Shown here: in pieces, positions 63,201 to 64,000 of the stretch
Numbering within the stretch: position 1 is the first letter of the stretch
Layout of the letters: each line of letters begins with the position of its first letter
From: Verrucomicrobiales bacterium
Lineage (GTDB): Bacteria; Verrucomicrobiota; Verrucomicrobiia; Limisphaerales; UBA11320
Direction: 5' to 3'
Assembly: GCA_016793885.1 (NCBI GenBank)
Contig: JAEUHE010000042.1
Span: 248,001 to 312,000 of the forward strand
DNA length: 64,000 bases
The notes under the pieces: generated by a model
The model's database searches: none
Seen by the model: only the letters and a program-made list of their open reading frames with translations
What the model was told of the DNA's origin: nothing
Translations under genes and position numbers: made by a program

Positions 63201-63877
63201 TCGACCTTAGCCAGTCCGAAGTCGGTGACCTGAGGTTGCCCCTGTGCGTCGATGAGGATGTTGGCGGGCTTGAGATCGCGATGGAGGATCCCGTGCTCAT
63301 GAGCGTAATGAACAGCCCGTGCCACCGTGGCGATCAAGTTGGCGGCTTCGGTCAGGCTGAAGGGGAGAGTCCGCTGAGCGAGCCGTTCACCCAAGGTGGA
63401 GCCTTCGATCAGCTTCATGCTGAAGAACGGCATGCCCTCTCGTTCGCCCACTTCGTAGATGGGGACGATGTGCGGATGATCCAGCCGGGCGGCCGCTTCT
63501 GCCTCGGCGCGGAAGCGTCGAAGATCGACTTCGCGGGCCAGCTTGCCACCGAGGATCATTTTTAAAGCCACCCGCCGATTCAAACTCACTTGGCGGGCTT
63601 CATACACAATGCCCATGCCACCCCGGGCGCGCGGGCGGAGTTCCGCGTAGTCTCCAAAGGAGTCCAGCTTGGGGGCGGGACCAGCGACCAGCGAGTCGAG
63701 GTCCAAGCTATCGGCGGAGGAGGTCGCCGGGTCCGGATCACTGGACTCATCCGCGAGCAAGGCGACCACCAGACACCGGGGGCAGAGCCCCTCGGTGGCG
63801 CTTTCTGCGATCAGGCGCAGGCATTTAGGACAATGCATGGCAGGCAGCTTTGTCATGACTTGCGGAGTCGGAGGCAT
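60299..63877 (-). CDS. Membrane serine/threonine protein kinase with WD40 propellers
   Basis: This protein of about 1192 residues has an N-terminal zinc-ribbon-like CPKC...CPRC. A Hanks-type kinase domain follows (about 75-345): a Gly-rich loop in [14 protein letters not shown], Lys in [31 protein letters not shown] and [13 protein letters not shown], so it should be active. A transmembrane helix ([19 protein letters not shown], about 372-390) comes next, then about fourteen WD40 repeats ([21 protein letters not shown] and similar), likely two propellers. If the helix spans the membrane, the propellers lie outside and the kinase inside. Proteins of this layout are common in Planctomycetota and Verrucomicrobiota and often sit next to an ECF sigma gene, as here. 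The start among Met1, Met8 and Met14 is uncertain. Confidence 0.93.
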   Translation of the reverse strand: MPPTPQVMTKLPAMHCPKCLRLIAESATEGLCPRCLVVALLADESSDPDPATSSADSLDLDSLVAGPAPKLDSFGDYAELRPRARGGMGIVYEARQVSLNRRVALKMILGGKLAREVDLRRFRAEAEAAARLDHPHIVPIYEVGEREGMPFFSMKLIEGSTLGERLAQRTLPFSLTEAANLIATVARAVHYAHEHGILHRDLKPANILIDAQGQPQVTDFGLAKVEGGESNLTLSDAVLGTPAYMSPEQAEGKSRQLTTASDTYSLGAVLYELMTGSPPFLGDTAFETLQQVVQKEPIRPRVVNPVIDADLETICLKCLEKEPQRRYTRALQLAEDLERWLRHEPIQARPSSTPEILVKWTRRHPWTAAFGLAVAIGSLVIVAISAVLGMRIASEAEKNRRQVVRLNVAEGNRLTLQGDPTTAVLHFLDALSLDTGRPAEELIHRRRIAEGFRQAPRLGQLMFHEGSVNMTQFSPDGRRILSAGEDGVLQVWEGITGQPTLPPLKHPAAVSTAYFSPDGLSIATTCSDGTARVWETATGRLLAGPFPENESRLKRTATARISFTPDSRWVISAQGSKAQVREVRGGKSIGPALTLPQKILHATFSPQGDRILLVGHGGYAQLFDVASFRPVFGPWQLPGGTQDDWAGGWFSPDGHEVITACHAGEARIWSAQTGQALSPVLTHAGHPRLQHAGFGGDGRYAFTVGYNGKLRLWNPRTGEPFGVAGETELDGAQEGLNLGRGLVLLPELNHTVHPRDFGGESLWPALQHSAFVFSASLSPEELRLVTGDKLGIVRVWERTGATALREWSERDPMVHSDWIRGTSHAYTATARGKLTLWDVTNGQSVGQLLAGGSDVLHVAQDPTGQALAVAGADRFLRVFDLRTRREKFAPLAHEVAVRRAAFGKDGSKLVTITLSADPQLSAARVWDANTGKPLSPPIPHPDWLDDCEFSPDGDFFLTACADGKVRVFHSGDGKPAALPMSAGGFIWEAHFSPNGQQILAANSDYSYEARSAVLFDVSSGQRIHEFRGHRDGVTQATFSPDGRRIATGSEDNSVRIWEVQTGRQLVPELGHQGKITRVVFSPDGTLLATASQDGTARVWDTATGDAVTPPLRHARAVQWIHFSADGSQLLSSSDDGTTRVWDLGPEVGSLVDARQKAELLAAHRKEPSGAVVPLTREELRKAWVRAVEERGR

Positions 63878-63942
63878 CGGCGCACTCGCCCAGTTGTCTT
63901 ACGACCCTGCGTTCCATAGAGAAAGGTTTGGGCGTCAAAGAT

Positions 63943-64000
63943 TCAGCTCAACGCGGCGAAGAGCTGCCGGATTTCCTCATCCACCTGGTTCGGATCCTCG
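63943..64000 (-). CDS. C-terminal end of a probable ECF sigma factor (cut by window edge)
   Basis: Only the last 18 codons are visible; they read EDPNQVDEEIRQLFAALS and a TGA at 63943-63945. This tail, with VDEEIR-x-LF, is typical of the ECF-type sigma factors that lie directly upstream of WD40 serine/threonine kinases in Verrucomicrobiota, and the gene is in the same orientation 65 bases before the kinase. The assignment is based on tail and context only. Confidence 0.6.
   Translation of the reverse strand, partial: EDPNQVDEEIRQLFAALS

Overview
The window looks like chromosomal DNA from a free-living Verrucomicrobiota bacterium, possibly of the Pedosphaera/Limisphaerales type. This is inferred from gene content, not from a marker gene. 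The pointers are many large secreted beta-repeat proteins (autotransporter-associated strand repeats, delta-60 repeats, NxxGxxxAF repeats, beta-helices, LamG), a PEP-CTERM protein, secreted sulfatase-family enzymes, a serine/threonine kinase fused to WD40 repeats beside a sigma-factor tail, and a WD40-histidine kinase. The DNA is moderately GC-rich by eye. I see no tRNA, rRNA, CRISPR array, transposase or prophage genes.

Layout. 1-5.2 kb (minus strand): a PAS sensor cut by the window edge, coupled by a 4-base overlap to an XRE-receiver regulator; a membrane C39 peptidase; a nested-palindrome repeat; a ferritin-like protein; and rlmN. 5.4-25.7 kb (plus strand): a secreted beta-strand-repeat protein, an active-looking sulfatase, an ABC-2 permease, a delta-60/Ig protein, an outer-membrane-barrel-like protein with a putative lipoprotein, two alkaline-phosphatase-superfamily proteins with altered active sites, and a beta-helix protein. 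25.7-43.2 kb: more secreted proteins on both strands, including a large tyrosinase, a WD40 sensor kinase, a PQQ-like propeller, a PEP-CTERM spondin-like protein, a LamG/SUMF1 protein and a cytochrome c-sugar dehydrogenase fusion, plus a second repeat copy beside a gene fragment. 43.6-49.5 kb: a cation/proton antiporter, a heme-c toroid protein, a 28-residue membrane peptide, and a sulfur operon (MBL-rhodanese plus two YeeE/YedE half-transporters). 49.9-53.2 kb: another giant LamG/beta-helix protein.

The most interesting region is 53.5-59.7 kb. Eight tightly packed plus-strand genes encode a radical SAM protein, a small conserved protein, a Ycf46-like AAA+ ATPase, a DUF1257 (Ycf35-like) protein, a DUF2997 protein, a TraF/S26C-like membrane protein, a TPR protein and a PilT-like ATPase. 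Three of the seven junctions are ATGA overlaps. The set looks like one co-expressed, poorly understood system.

A second theme is a roughly 60-75 residue C-terminal module ending in (R/A)FYR(L/V). It is shared by eight otherwise unrelated secreted proteins, occurs once internally, and survives once as an orphan fragment. It may be a surface-sorting or anchoring module. The window closes with the WD40 serine/threonine kinase and the last codons of a probable ECF sigma factor upstream of it.
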